Source of the DNA: DATFRX01 sp035630615
Lineage (GTDB): Bacteria > Actinomycetota > Actinomycetes > Propionibacteriales > Nocardioidaceae
NCBI GenBank assembly: GCA_035630615.1
Contig: DASQKI010000043.1
Coordinates: 47,189 to 111,188, forward strand
Direction of reading: 5' to 3'
DNA: 64,000 nt
Below, one piece after another: positions 26,512-34,405 of the stretch. The position numbers and the translations under genes were made by a program. How positions within the stretch are numbered: position 1 is the first letter of the stretch; each line of letters opens with the position of its first letter. Below the pieces are notes generated by a model. That model did not search any database. It had not been told where the DNA came from and worked only from the letters and a program-made list of their open reading frames with translations.

Positions 26512-27449
26512 CGGGTCGCCATCCGCCGCGCGATCTGGTCGCGGTCGGGAATCGATGGGACCGCGCCCTCGGTCTCGACGCTGATCGTGGCTGCGACGAC
26601 GGCCCGGTCGACCGCGTCGGACAGCGGTGACCCGGCCGCCAGACTCGCCGCGAGGACACCGGTGAACGTATCGCCGGCTCCTGTCGTGTCGACCACCTCG
26701 GCAGGCGGCGCCGCCACCTCACCCACGCCGTCCGAACCGACCCATCTCGCGCCGGCCGCCCCGAGCGTCGTCACCACCGAGCCCCTTTCGCGCCCACCCC
26801 TTTCGCGCCGAGATTGCGCGTCCTGCCCAACCCCGAGTGTCCGGCCCTCGTGCTCGTTGACGACGACGACGTCGATGCCTCGCAGCAGATCCGGATCGAG
26901 CGCCCCCGCCGGAGCCGCATTGAGCACGACGACCGTCTCGGCTGCGCGGGCGCAGGCGGCGGCCTCCGCCACGATCGACAGCGGGATCTCGAGCTGCATC
27001 ACGAGCACCCGTGCATCGGCGATGGCCGAGCGTTCGGCGTCGGAGAGTGACTCCAGCGCGGCATTGGCGCCGGGCGCGACCACGATGGCGTTGTCCCCGT
27101 CGGTCTGGACGGCGATCCACGCCGTACCCGACGGTCCGGCGACCCGGCGTACTGACGCGGCGTCGACTCCCGAGTCGACAAGCGCCGCGAGCAGGTAGTC
27201 GCCCGCCGCGTCGTCGCCCAAAGCACCAAGGAACATCGTCGTCGCACCGGCCCGCGACGACGCGACGGCCTGGTTGAGTCCCTTGCCACCGGGATGGCGC
27301 GCCTGCCCGTCGGCCAACACGGTCTCGCCCGGCGCTGGGATGGTCGGCACGGCGAACACCACATCGAGATTGGCGCTGCCCAGCACGACAACATCCGGCC
27401 CGCTCACCACCACGTCCGGCCAACTCCCCACCACGTCCAACCCGCTCAC
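26508..27449 (-). CDS. PfkB-family sugar kinase (ribokinase-like)
   Basis: 313 aa from GTG 27449, which overlaps the stop of the preceding gene (GTGA). PfkB signatures: GSANLDVVF, PGGKGLNQAVASSRAGA and DTTGAGDTFTG, whose Asp is the catalytic base. It is expected to phosphorylate ribose or a similar sugar with ATP in the cytoplasm. The N-terminus is a threefold 7-residue repeat (VSGLDVV, GSWPDVV, VSGPDVV), so the ancestral start is probably GTG 27407. A single palindromic arm contributes GQDAQSRRERGG to a loop before VVTTLGAAGA. It follows the two ADP-ribosylglycohydrolase genes, so it may trap the freed sugar. Confidence 0.88.
   Translation of the reverse strand: MSGLDVVGSWPDVVVSGPDVVVLGSANLDVVFAVPTIPAPGETVLADGQARHPGGKGLNQAVASSRAGATTMFLGALGDDAAGDYLLAALVDSGVDAASVRRVAGPSGTAWIAVQTDGDNAIVVAPGANAALESLSDAERSAIADARVLVMQLEIPLSIVAEAAACARAAETVVVLNAAPAGALDPDLLRGIDVVVVNEHEGRTLGVGQDAQSRRERGGRERGSVVTTLGAAGARWVGSDGVGEVAAPPAEVVDTTGAGDTFTGVLAASLAAGSPLSDAVDRAVVAATISVETEGAVPSIPDRDQIARRMATR
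26805..26828. repeat. Palindromic element copy B, single arm, inside the PfkB kinase gene
   Basis: GCGCCGAGATTGCGCGTCCT begins at 26805, with no opposite arm nearby. A short direct duplication (CCCTTTCGCGCC) lies immediately upstream. On the minus strand it reads GQDAQSRRE in frame with the kinase, the same frame as in copies A, C and D. Confidence 0.8.
27387..27449 (-). repeat. Three tandem 21-bp repeats at the 5' end of the PfkB kinase gene
   Basis: The first 21 codons translate as VSGLDVV-GSWPDVV-VSGPDVV, imperfect copies of one 21-bp unit. The first and third units begin with GTGAGCGGG and each could serve as a start codon. The expansion bridges the overlap with the preceding stop codon. 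Confidence 0.7.
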
Positions 27450-28867
27450 CCTCGCGTCGCCGCCAGGGTTCGGTCGGTCAGAGCGTCGAAGCCGATGCCG
27501 TCGAAGCCCGGCACACTCGACGCCAGTCGATTGCGCAGTGGCGACACCCATGAGGGCGGCAGCGCGCGGGCGCCGGCGAGGGCGCCGCAGACGGAGCCGA
27601 CCGTGGCGCCGTTGGAGTCGGTGTCCCAGCCGCCCATCACTACCGAGCGGATCGCGTCGGAGAAGTCACCCCGGCTGCGTGTCAGCGCGTAGGCGACGAG
27701 GCACGCATTGTTGAGCACGTGGACCCAATGCAGGTGGCCGTAGTCGACGTAGATCGCGTCGAAGCCCGCCTCGGGGCCGGCGTCGGCCCGACCGAGCTCG
27801 ACACCCCGGCGGACGGCCGCCGCGTACCGACTCTCCGGCGGGATCACCGACAGGCCGACCTCGATCGCCTCGTCGACGCCGTCGGCGACGACTGCCGAGG
27901 CGCACATCGCCGCGACGAACATCGCGCCGTAGACGCCACTGCGCACGTGGCTGACCGTCGCGTCGCGCCACGCCATGCGGGCCGCCGCCGCCGGATCGCC
28001 GGGGTTGACCCAGCCGTATACGTCGCCCCTGATCTGGGCGCCGATCCACTCCCGGTAGGGGTTGCGATAGGTCGCTGTCTCCGGCGGGTCCATACCGAGC
28101 AGCAGGTTGCGATAGGCGATCCGCTCGGCTGTGAAGACGCGGCCGCCGGGCAGGCTGGCGAGCCACTCGGTCGCGACATCGCGCGACGTGAAGTCTGGGC
28201 CGTGTCGCTCCAACACCGACAGGGCGATCAGGGCGTAGTTGAGGTCGTCGTCCTCGGGCATGCCCGCGATGTTCTCGGCCAGGCTGGTCGCCGCACTGCG
28301 TCGGTTCCAGGGCCAACGCCGGGCGACCTCGTCGGGGAGGTCCTTGGCGGTGAACCACGTCGTCAGCGGCCACCGGTCTTGCGACTGGAGGATCTCGCGG
28401 ATGCCCTCGCGCGGGATCTTCTCGACCGGCTTGCCGAGCAGGCACCCGGCCGCCCGACCGAGCCACGCCCCCATCAACCGATCCGGCCCCCATCGGCGCC
28501 GAGATTGCGCGTTCTGCCCGCCCGTCCCGTACTCAACCCGGAGGTCCGACGAGCCCGGGCGGGCGGAACGCGCAATCTCGGCGCTCAAGGCTGGGGCCAG
28601 TGCCTCGATATCGGTCAGCTCGGTGGGCTCTTGTGCCGCCAGCGCCGACTCCGCAGGCAGCGCCGCGAGGTCGTCGAGCAACTCCCCCGCGAGCGTCCAG
28701 AGCCTGCCGTCGCCGACCGGACCGCGGCCCGCAGCCGGCGCATCCACGACCCCGCCCGCGGCCGCCCATCGGGCCCGAATGTCGGCGACGTCCTTGCCCT
28801 CGTCGGCGCTCGCCACCAGCTCGTGTGCCACCAGGTCCGGCAGCTGCACCCAGGTCAGTTCGCTCAC
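27446..28867 (-). CDS. ADP-ribosylglycohydrolase (DraG) family protein, paralogue 2
   Basis: 473 aa from GTG 28867 with GAGGAGGGAGC upstream. About 100 residues of unknown type precede the DraG-like catalytic domain. That domain begins at LMGAWLGRAAGCLLGKPVEK and has PEDDDLNYALIALS and GGWDTDSNGATVGSVCGALAG, the Asp-rich metal-binding motifs. A full palindromic element (copy C) encodes the join between the two parts. It lies 13 bp after paralogue 1 and overlaps the PfkB kinase start. The family hydrolyses ADP-ribose or other N/O-glycosyl bonds; the substrate here is unknown. Confidence 0.82.
   Translation of the reverse strand: MSELTWVQLPDLVAHELVASADEGKDVADIRARWAAAGGVVDAPAAGRGPVGDGRLWTLAGELLDDLAALPAESALAAQEPTELTDIEALAPALSAEIARSARPGSSDLRVEYGTGGQNAQSRRRWGPDRLMGAWLGRAAGCLLGKPVEKIPREGIREILQSQDRWPLTTWFTAKDLPDEVARRWPWNRRSAATSLAENIAGMPEDDDLNYALIALSVLERHGPDFTSRDVATEWLASLPGGRVFTAERIAYRNLLLGMDPPETATYRNPYREWIGAQIRGDVYGWVNPGDPAAAARMAWRDATVSHVRSGVYGAMFVAAMCASAVVADGVDEAIEVGLSVIPPESRYAAAVRRGVELGRADAGPEAGFDAIYVDYGHLHWVHVLNNACLVAYALTRSRGDFSDAIRSVVMGGWDTDSNGATVGSVCGALAGARALPPSWVSPLRNRLASSVPGFDGIGFDALTDRTLAATRG
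28496..28584. repeat. Palindromic element copy C, 89 bp, in frame inside the DraG paralogue 2 gene
   Basis: Arms 28496-28524 and 28556-28584 match at 28 of 29 positions, with a 31-nt loop. On the minus strand it encodes AEIARSARPG...GQNAQSRRR, placed just before the catalytic domain. It shares the loop word CGTCGGACCT (on the opposite strand) with copy D. Confidence 0.9.
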
Positions 28868-28880
28868 GCTCCCTCCTCGC

Positions 28881-30023
28881 TCACGGCTCCTCCAGCAGTC
28901 CGGCCCGGCTCCGGTCGAGCTCGCCCGCGCGGTCTGCATCACGCGCGATAATCTCGGCCGCCACCTCGGCCATTAGATGCCCGGCCGACTCGAGTTCGAC
29001 CCGGCTGGCCTCGGCGACCTGCTCATGCCACTCCGCGGGCACGACGTCGCGGCCGCCGAGCGCCCCGCAGATCGCGCCGGCCATGGTCGCGATCGAGTCG
29101 GCGTCCCGGCCGTAGTTGACCGCACCCAACACCGCATCCCGGTAGGCGCCGCCGGCGACGACGACGAGACCCAGCGCGATCGGCAGCTCCTCGATCGACT
29201 TCGTACGGCTGGGCCGCCGCGCGTCCAGGGCCGGCGCCCGATAGTCCGGGCCGACCGTGTCATAAGGCGCCACGGACTCGCGCAACGGCGCCAGCGCGTC
29301 CTGCCACGACTCGTGCGACCGGGCGTCGTCACAGACCGCTTCGATGGCGGCCCGGGTGCCGTCGTGTGCGGTCCGCAGCGCGGCCTCGACGACCGCGTCG
29401 GCCGATGCCCCTGGCGTCATCGCAGCTGCCACCGCCGCCGCGAAGACACCGGCGGCCTCGCGTCCGTAGCTCGACTGATGCGCACCGGCGACGTCGATCG
29501 CCTCCGCGTACGCCCGGTCGGGGTCGCTCGCGTTGACGATGCCGATCGGCGCGACGTACATCGTGGCCCCGCAGTTGACGATGTTGCCGACGCCGGCCTC
29601 CCGCGGGTCGACGTGGCCGTAGTGCAGTCGGGCCACCAGCCACTTCTCGGCGAGAAACAGCCGATGCAGCAGCAACGACTCCGCCTCGAGCTCGGGCACC
29701 CAGCGCTTGCCTTCGATGAGCAACGGCACCAGATCCTCGGCGATCGCGTACGCGTCGAGATGGTCGCGCCGCTTCGCGTACACCTCGACCAGCGCCTGGG
29801 TCATCAACGTGTCGTCGGTGATGTGGCCGTCTCCCTTGTGGTACGGGGCGATCGGCCTCGCCTCGCGCCAGTTGGGGAAGAACGGCGGCACCACACCGGT
29901 GACGTATCCGTCGTACCGCTCGCGGATCTGCTCCGGAGTCCAGCCCTCGGTCGCGCCGCCGAGGGCGTCACCGACTCCGGCGCCGACCAAGCACCCGATC
30001 GCCTTGTCCCCGAGCAGGTTCAC
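28881..30023 (-). CDS. ADP-ribosylglycohydrolase (DraG) family protein, paralogue 1
   Basis: 380 aa from GTG 30023 preceded by AAGGGAG. The DraG fold starts at once (AIGCLVGAGVGDALGGATEG). Mg-binding motifs are GHITDDTLMTQAL (Thr69, Asp70, Asp71) and NYGRDADSIATMAGAICGAL (Asp307, Asp309, Ser310). It carries a complete active site and no inserted repeat. It stands between the solute-binding-protein gene and DraG paralogue 2 in the operon. Likely cleaves a ribosyl or glycosyl conjugate delivered by the ABC importer; that role is inferred. Confidence 0.88.
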   Translation of the reverse strand: MNLLGDKAIGCLVGAGVGDALGGATEGWTPEQIRERYDGYVTGVVPPFFPNWREARPIAPYHKGDGHITDDTLMTQALVEVYAKRRDHLDAYAIAEDLVPLLIEGKRWVPELEAESLLLHRLFLAEKWLVARLHYGHVDPREAGVGNIVNCGATMYVAPIGIVNASDPDRAYAEAIDVAGAHQSSYGREAAGVFAAAVAAAMTPGASADAVVEAALRTAHDGTRAAIEAVCDDARSHESWQDALAPLRESVAPYDTVGPDYRAPALDARRPSRTKSIEELPIALGLVVVAGGAYRDAVLGAVNYGRDADSIATMAGAICGALGGRDVVPAEWHEQVAEASRVELESAGHLMAEVAAEIIARDADRAGELDRSRAGLLEEP

Positions 30024-30045
30024 GCGTCGCTCCCTTCCCAGCCTC

Positions 30046-30093
30046 AGTTGTCAGGCGCATTTCATGCCAGGGCTCCACATGTGCCTGACAACT
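30046..30093. terminator. Stem-loop after the solute-binding-protein gene
   Basis: AGTTGTCAGGCGCA (30046-30059) and TGTGCCTGACAACT (30080-30093) pair with one mismatch over 14 bp and a 20-nt loop. The right arm touches the binding-protein stop codon. It lies within the operon, between the transport genes and the DraG genes. It may stabilise or partly terminate the transporter message. There is no T-tract. Confidence 0.5.
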
Positions 30094-31385
30094 CAGCCGC
30101 CGCTGACGTCGGCCCAGCCGTCGGTGAGCTCGGCCTGCAGTTCGTCGAGGCTGATCTCGTCGGCGAAGTACTTCTGCAGCGCCGGCGTCGCGATCTGATC
30201 GTCCCACTGCGGATAGTTGGTGACCGACTGGAACGGCGCCTTGGTCAGATACTCCCCGCTGTTCAGGATCTCGTTCCAGCCGTTGTCGCCGCCAGTGTCA
30301 GCCGCGACGGCGTCCGAGGCCTCCGACGACGCAGGGATCAGCCAGTCGCCCTCGGCCACCTTCGCCAGATTCTGCGCCGCCATGAAGTAGTCGATGAACT
30401 CGGCCGCCTCCTCGACGTGTGGGCTCTCCGCCGGCACCGACAAGGTCTGCGGGTTGGCCGCCTGCGCGGCGCTCTCGGCCGACAGCGGCGGCAGCACCGC
30501 CCAATGGAAGTCCTCGGGCGCGTCCTGTACGAGTTGCTGCGCGACATAGCTGCCCTGCACGGTCATCGCGTACTTGCCGTGCAGGAACCCCGGCAGCGCG
30601 TCGCTGCCCGACAGCGTGAGCGACGTTGGGTCGATCGACTGGTCGTCGTAGGTCATCTCGTGGATTCGCGCGGGCAGCGCGAGCTCGGGGTCGCCGACTG
30701 TGATGTCGGCGTCGTCGCCCTCGCCGTCGAAGAACGTCGCGCCGAAATTCATGCCAAGGCTGGTCACGGTCGCGGTCGGCTCCGCCAGCCCCCAGGCCAC
30801 GCCGTACGTGTCGTCCGTCGTTGCCTTGGCGGCCGCCGCCTGGAAGTCGTCCCAGGCCCACGTCTCGCCGGCGGGGATGTCGACGCCGGCCTGTTGGAGC
30901 AGGTCGGTGTTGGCGAAGACCATGTACGACTGCAGCAGCGTCGGCGCGGCGATGACCTTGTCGTCGACGGTGACGGCGTCCCAGACGCCTTCGGGAACGG
31001 CGTCCTTGACCTCGTCGGACAGGTACGGGCTCAGATCGGCGAGATAACCCTGCCGGGCGAAGCCGCTGATGTCGGCCGACTCATCGTGGATTATGTCGGG
31101 CGCCTTGCCGGTCTGCAACTGCGTCACGAGCTGGTCATGGACCGAGTCCCAGCTGCCTTGTACGTATTCCACCTGGATGTCGGGATGCTCGGCATTCCAC
31201 GCGTCGACGATGGCCTTCGAGGCCTCGATCGTCGGCTCCTGGAAGGCGAGGCTGTTGAAGCGCAGCGTCACCGGGCCCTCGGAGTCGCCGCTGTCGCTGG
31301 TGTCGTCGGACTCGTTGGTCGACGTGGCACAGCTGGCGACCAGGCACGCGAAAAGCGCTACGCCCGCCAGGTGTTTGACGTTCAT
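30093..31385 (-). CDS. ABC sugar transporter, solute-binding lipoprotein
   Basis: 430 aa from ATG 31385 with AAGGAG upstream. A lipoprotein signal ends in LVASC (Cys19). The rest is a cluster-B/ExtB-like carbohydrate-binding protein: VTLRFNSLAFQEPTIEASKA, APDIIHDESADISGFARQGY and GVAWGLAEP. It captures the operon's substrate outside the membrane and hands it to the two permeases. It lies 23 bp after permease 2. The ATPase is not in this operon, as is common for actinobacterial sugar importers that share MsiK. Confidence 0.92.
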   Translation of the reverse strand: MNVKHLAGVALFACLVASCATSTNESDDTSDSGDSEGPVTLRFNSLAFQEPTIEASKAIVDAWNAEHPDIQVEYVQGSWDSVHDQLVTQLQTGKAPDIIHDESADISGFARQGYLADLSPYLSDEVKDAVPEGVWDAVTVDDKVIAAPTLLQSYMVFANTDLLQQAGVDIPAGETWAWDDFQAAAAKATTDDTYGVAWGLAEPTATVTSLGMNFGATFFDGEGDDADITVGDPELALPARIHEMTYDDQSIDPTSLTLSGSDALPGFLHGKYAMTVQGSYVAQQLVQDAPEDFHWAVLPPLSAESAAQAANPQTLSVPAESPHVEEAAEFIDYFMAAQNLAKVAEGDWLIPASSEASDAVAADTGGDNGWNEILNSGEYLTKAPFQSVTNYPQWDDQIATPALQKYFADEISLDELQAELTDGWADVSGG

Positions 31386-31408
31386 CGGAACTCCTTCGTA
31401 GTCGGGGG

Positions 31409-32251
31409 TTATCCCTTGACCGCTCCGCTCAGCAGACCGGCGGTCAGACGGCGTTGGATGAGTAGGAAGAAGACGAGGCTGGGCAGGGTGGCCAGCAGCG
31501 CCCCGGCGGCCAGCGGGCCGAGCTGCACCTGGTCGGATGCTCCGACGAAGCGGACGAGGGTCCGCGGCAGCGTGTATTTGTCGGGATCCTGGATGAGTAC
31601 GAGAGCGAAGAAGAACTCGTTCCACGACGCGATGAACGTGAACAACGCGGTCGCCACGACACCCGGGCGCAACAGCGGCAGGATGATGCTGACCAGGATC
31701 CGCAGTCGGCCGGCCCCGTCGACCGCTCCGGCCTCCTCGACATCGCGTGGGATCGCGGTGATGTAGCCCTGGAGCATCCAGAGTCCGAACGGCAGGGCGT
31801 ACACCGCGTGCACGATAGTGAGGCCGACCAGGCTGTCGGTCAGGCTGAACTGGTCGAGGATCAAGAAGAGCGGGATCGCGACCAGGATCACCGGAAACAC
31901 CTGGCCGATCAGGATCCAGCTCAGCGTCACCGGCCGCAGCCAGGTCTTGTACCGGACCAGGCCGTACGCCGCCGGCAGCGTCATCGCGATGACGAGCACC
32001 GTCGTCGCCAGCGCCACCTGCAGGCTGTTGGCACCCGCATGGACGAGGTCGGCCCGGTCGATCGCGTCGCCGAAGTTGTCGAGGATCGGATCCGACGGGA
32101 TCAGCCGCGGCGTGATGTCGGCCAGCTCCTGGCTGCTCTTGAACGCGGTCGACAGCATCCACAGCAGGGGGAAGCCGAGGAAGATCAGGTAGCCCGCGAG
32201 GGCGACGTACTGCAGGCTCCGGGTCCGAGTGGGATGCGCTCGTACGCTCAT
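31409..32251 (-). CDS. ABC sugar transporter permease 2 (MalG type)
   Basis: 280 aa from ATG 32251, overlapping the permease 1 stop (ATGA). Six hydrophobic helices and an EAA loop, EEAGAVDGAGRLRILVSII followed by LPLLRPG, mark the inner-membrane subunit that contacts the ATPase. It ends in the typical LSGAVKG. Forms a heterodimer with permease 1. Confidence 0.93.
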   Translation of the reverse strand: MSVRAHPTRTRSLQYVALAGYLIFLGFPLLWMLSTAFKSSQELADITPRLIPSDPILDNFGDAIDRADLVHAGANSLQVALATTVLVIAMTLPAAYGLVRYKTWLRPVTLSWILIGQVFPVILVAIPLFLILDQFSLTDSLVGLTIVHAVYALPFGLWMLQGYITAIPRDVEEAGAVDGAGRLRILVSIILPLLRPGVVATALFTFIASWNEFFFALVLIQDPDKYTLPRTLVRFVGASDQVQLGPLAAGALLATLPSLVFFLLIQRRLTAGLLSGAVKG

Positions 32252-33225
32252 GCGTTCTCCCGCAGCCGATTGCGCAGGTAGAAGAAGAGCATCGCCACGA
32301 TGATCAGGACCATGACGTTGCCCATCGCGGCGGCCATCCCGTAGTGCCCGTAGCGAAATGCTTCGTTGTACGAGAAGAGCATCGGCAGCATCGTCTCGCC
32401 GCCCGGTCCGCCCCTGGTGAGCACGTAGACCAGCGCGAACTGGTTGAAGTTCCAGATGAAGTCGAGCGACGTGATCGCCGCGATGATCGGGCGCAGTGAC
32501 GGCAGTGTCACGTGGACCAGCCGCCGCAAGGCACCGGCGCCGTCGACCTCGGCGGCCTCGTGCATCGAGGAGTCCATCGATTGCAGCCCGGCCAGCAGGG
32601 TGATCGTCGTCTGCGGCATTCCGACCCAGACACCCACCACGATGACCGCCGGAAGCGCGGTGTTGAAGTCGCCGAGCAGGTTGAAGTCGCCGGAAAAACC
32701 CAGGCCTCGGACCCAGCTGTTGATCGGGCCCGAGTTGGGGTTGAACATCATCCGCCACATGATCGCGATGACCACCGGTGGCATCGCCCACGGAACAAGG
32801 GCGAGAGTGCGGGCCAGCCAGCGCAACCTGAGGTCCTGGTTGAGCAGCAGTGCCAGCCCGAGCGACGCGACGAACTGCAGGATCGTGACCGAGAACGCCC
32901 AGACCAGACCGATGCGGAACGACTCCCAGAACAGCCCGTTGTCGAGCAGGTCCCGGTAGTTTTCGAGGCCGGTGAAGTGGGTGACCTGATCGAGGCCGGC
33001 CCGCGAGTCGGTGAACCCGAGATAGATCCCCTGCACCAGCGGAAACATGCTGAACAACGCGACGGGGAGCAGCGCCGGCAACAGCAACGGCAGCGCCTCG
33101 TTGCGCCGCCTCCGCGGCCCTTTGCGCCGAGATTGCGCGTCTTGACCGTCCGGCGGCGTCGGACCTGAGCGAGACCGCCCAGCCTGGCGGTCAGGACGCG
33201 CAATCTCGGCGCGAGTGGCGTTCAT
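32248..33225 (-). CDS. ABC sugar transporter permease 1 (MalF type)
   Basis: 325 aa. ATG 33225 overlaps the lacI stop (ATGA), which fixes the start. The EAA loop is EAAEVDGAGALRRLVHVTL then PSLRP, with six helices from about residue 43. Residues 6 to about 35 (AEIARPDRQ...GQDAQSRRK) are encoded by palindromic element copy D, an in-frame insertion into the cytoplasmic N-terminal tail directly after MNATR. Confidence 0.93.
   Translation of the reverse strand: MNATRAEIARPDRQAGRSRSGPTPPDGQDAQSRRKGPRRRRNEALPLLLPALLPVALFSMFPLVQGIYLGFTDSRAGLDQVTHFTGLENYRDLLDNGLFWESFRIGLVWAFSVTILQFVASLGLALLLNQDLRLRWLARTLALVPWAMPPVVIAIMWRMMFNPNSGPINSWVRGLGFSGDFNLLGDFNTALPAVIVVGVWVGMPQTTITLLAGLQSMDSSMHEAAEVDGAGALRRLVHVTLPSLRPIIAAITSLDFIWNFNQFALVYVLTRGGPGGETMLPMLFSYNEAFRYGHYGMAAAMGNVMVLIIVAMLFFYLRNRLRENA
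33124..33212. repeat. Palindromic element copy D, 89 bp, in frame at the 5' end of the permease 1 gene
   Basis: Arms 33124-33148 and 33188-33212 match at 24 of 25 positions, with a 39-nt loop. It starts five codons into the permease gene. On the minus strand it encodes AEIARPDRQ...DGQDAQSRRK. Same length and frame as copies A and C. Confidence 0.92.
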
Positions 33226-34238
33226 GACCGCGACCTCGCGCGAGAGGAGTCGCGCACCCGCAGTCGCGGCTGCACGGCGACCCGCTGCGGCTCCCTGTCG
33301 GGGTCACGCAGCCGCTCGAGAAGGAGCTGGGCCGCGAGCTGTCCACGCCGCGTGGACCCGAGCGAGACGCTGGTCAGAGTCGGCGCGGTGACCGTAGCGA
33401 GCTCGGTGTCGTCCATGCCGACAACAGCCACGTCGTCCGGCACCGCGTGACCACGCTCGCGGAGCGCCTGCATCGTGGCGACAGCGAGCAGGTCGTTGCC
33501 GCCGAGAACGGCGTCCGGCTCGCCTCGGGCGATCAGGTCACCGACCGCGTCGAGACCGGCATCGATCGTGAAGTCGTCCGCCTCGGCCAGCAGCGCGTCG
33601 TCGGTCGGGAGGCCGAGCCGGTCGCAGACCCGCCCGAAGGCCCGCGCTCGCGCCACGCCGGGGACGGTGTCGGTCGGGCCATTGAGGAACCCGATGCGGC
33701 GGCGGCCGGTCTCGTACAGATGCTCGACGGCCATCCGGACCCCGCCGGCTGAGTTGGCACGTACGTTGTCGACCGGGACGTCCGGCGGGATGCGGCCGAT
33801 GACGACCGTCGGCAGGGAGATCGCGTGCAGCGCCTCGATGATCTCGTCGGTCACCCGGATCGGGCTGAGGATGAGCCCGTCGGCGTATCCGTGCGCGAGG
33901 CCACGCAGCAGGCTGAGCACCTCGGCCGGGTCGGGGCCGGTCGACGACAGCAGCAGCCGGTAGCCCTCGGCCCTGGTCTCGGCCTCGACCGCCCGCATCA
34001 TGTCGACGTAGACCGGGTTGCCGACATCGGCGACGCTGAAGGCCAACTGCTCGGTCCGACGCACCTTGAGCGAACGGGCCATCGCGTTGGGGCTGTAGCC
34101 CAGCTCGTCGGCCGCGGACTGCACCTTGTCGACCATCTCGGGGCTGGTGGCGAGGCCGTTGAGAACGCGAGAGACCGACGCGACCGAGACGCCGGCGTGC
34201 GCGGCGACGCGCTGCACAGTCGGTCGGCTGGAGCTCAC
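33222..34238 (-). CDS. LacI-family transcriptional regulator
   Basis: 338 aa from GTG 34238 (GGGAG upstream). The N-terminal HTH and hinge TVQRVAAHAGVSVASVSRVL and SPNAMARSLKVRRT are typical, followed by a periplasmic-binding-protein-like effector domain (VIGRIPPDVPVDNV, GFLNGPTDTVPG, VGMDDTELATVTAPTLTSV). It is the first gene of the long operon and overlaps permease 1, so it probably autoregulates through the palindrome at 34268-34296. Confidence 0.92.
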   Translation of the reverse strand: MSSSRPTVQRVAAHAGVSVASVSRVLNGLATSPEMVDKVQSAADELGYSPNAMARSLKVRRTEQLAFSVADVGNPVYVDMMRAVEAETRAEGYRLLLSSTGPDPAEVLSLLRGLAHGYADGLILSPIRVTDEIIEALHAISLPTVVIGRIPPDVPVDNVRANSAGGVRMAVEHLYETGRRRIGFLNGPTDTVPGVARARAFGRVCDRLGLPTDDALLAEADDFTIDAGLDAVGDLIARGEPDAVLGGNDLLAVATMQALRERGHAVPDDVAVVGMDDTELATVTAPTLTSVSLGSTRRGQLAAQLLLERLRDPDREPQRVAVQPRLRVRDSSRARSRS

Positions 34239-34267
34239 GGGTGCTCCCAGGAGGCGGCGGGCCAGGT

Positions 34268-34296
34268 CTGTAATCGTTTACCGTAAACGATTACAG
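34268..34296. promoter_or_regulatory. LacI-family operator, perfect 29-bp palindrome
   Basis: CTGTAATCGTTTAC - C - GTAAACGATTACAG: 14-bp perfect arms around one central base, 30 bp upstream of the lacI start. Each half contains its own CG-centred LacI-type site (TAATCGTTTA and TAAACGATTA), with the centres 13 bp apart. Probably represses the whole 22557-34238 operon. Confidence 0.8.
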
Positions 34297-34405
34297 AGAC
34301 TGTGGCACAGCCGCTCGAAGCCGTCAAGCACCCCTGAGAGGACCCAGATGGCGCAACACGCCGGGCGCGTCCCGCCATATCGGTCCCGCCAGCGGGGCGC
34401 GAGCG

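Noticed and set aside
28977..31766. A 929-codon open frame on the plus strand across the operon
   Set aside because: It crosses several well-supported minus-strand genes and gives a low-complexity Arg/Val/Gly-rich product without recognisable motifs.
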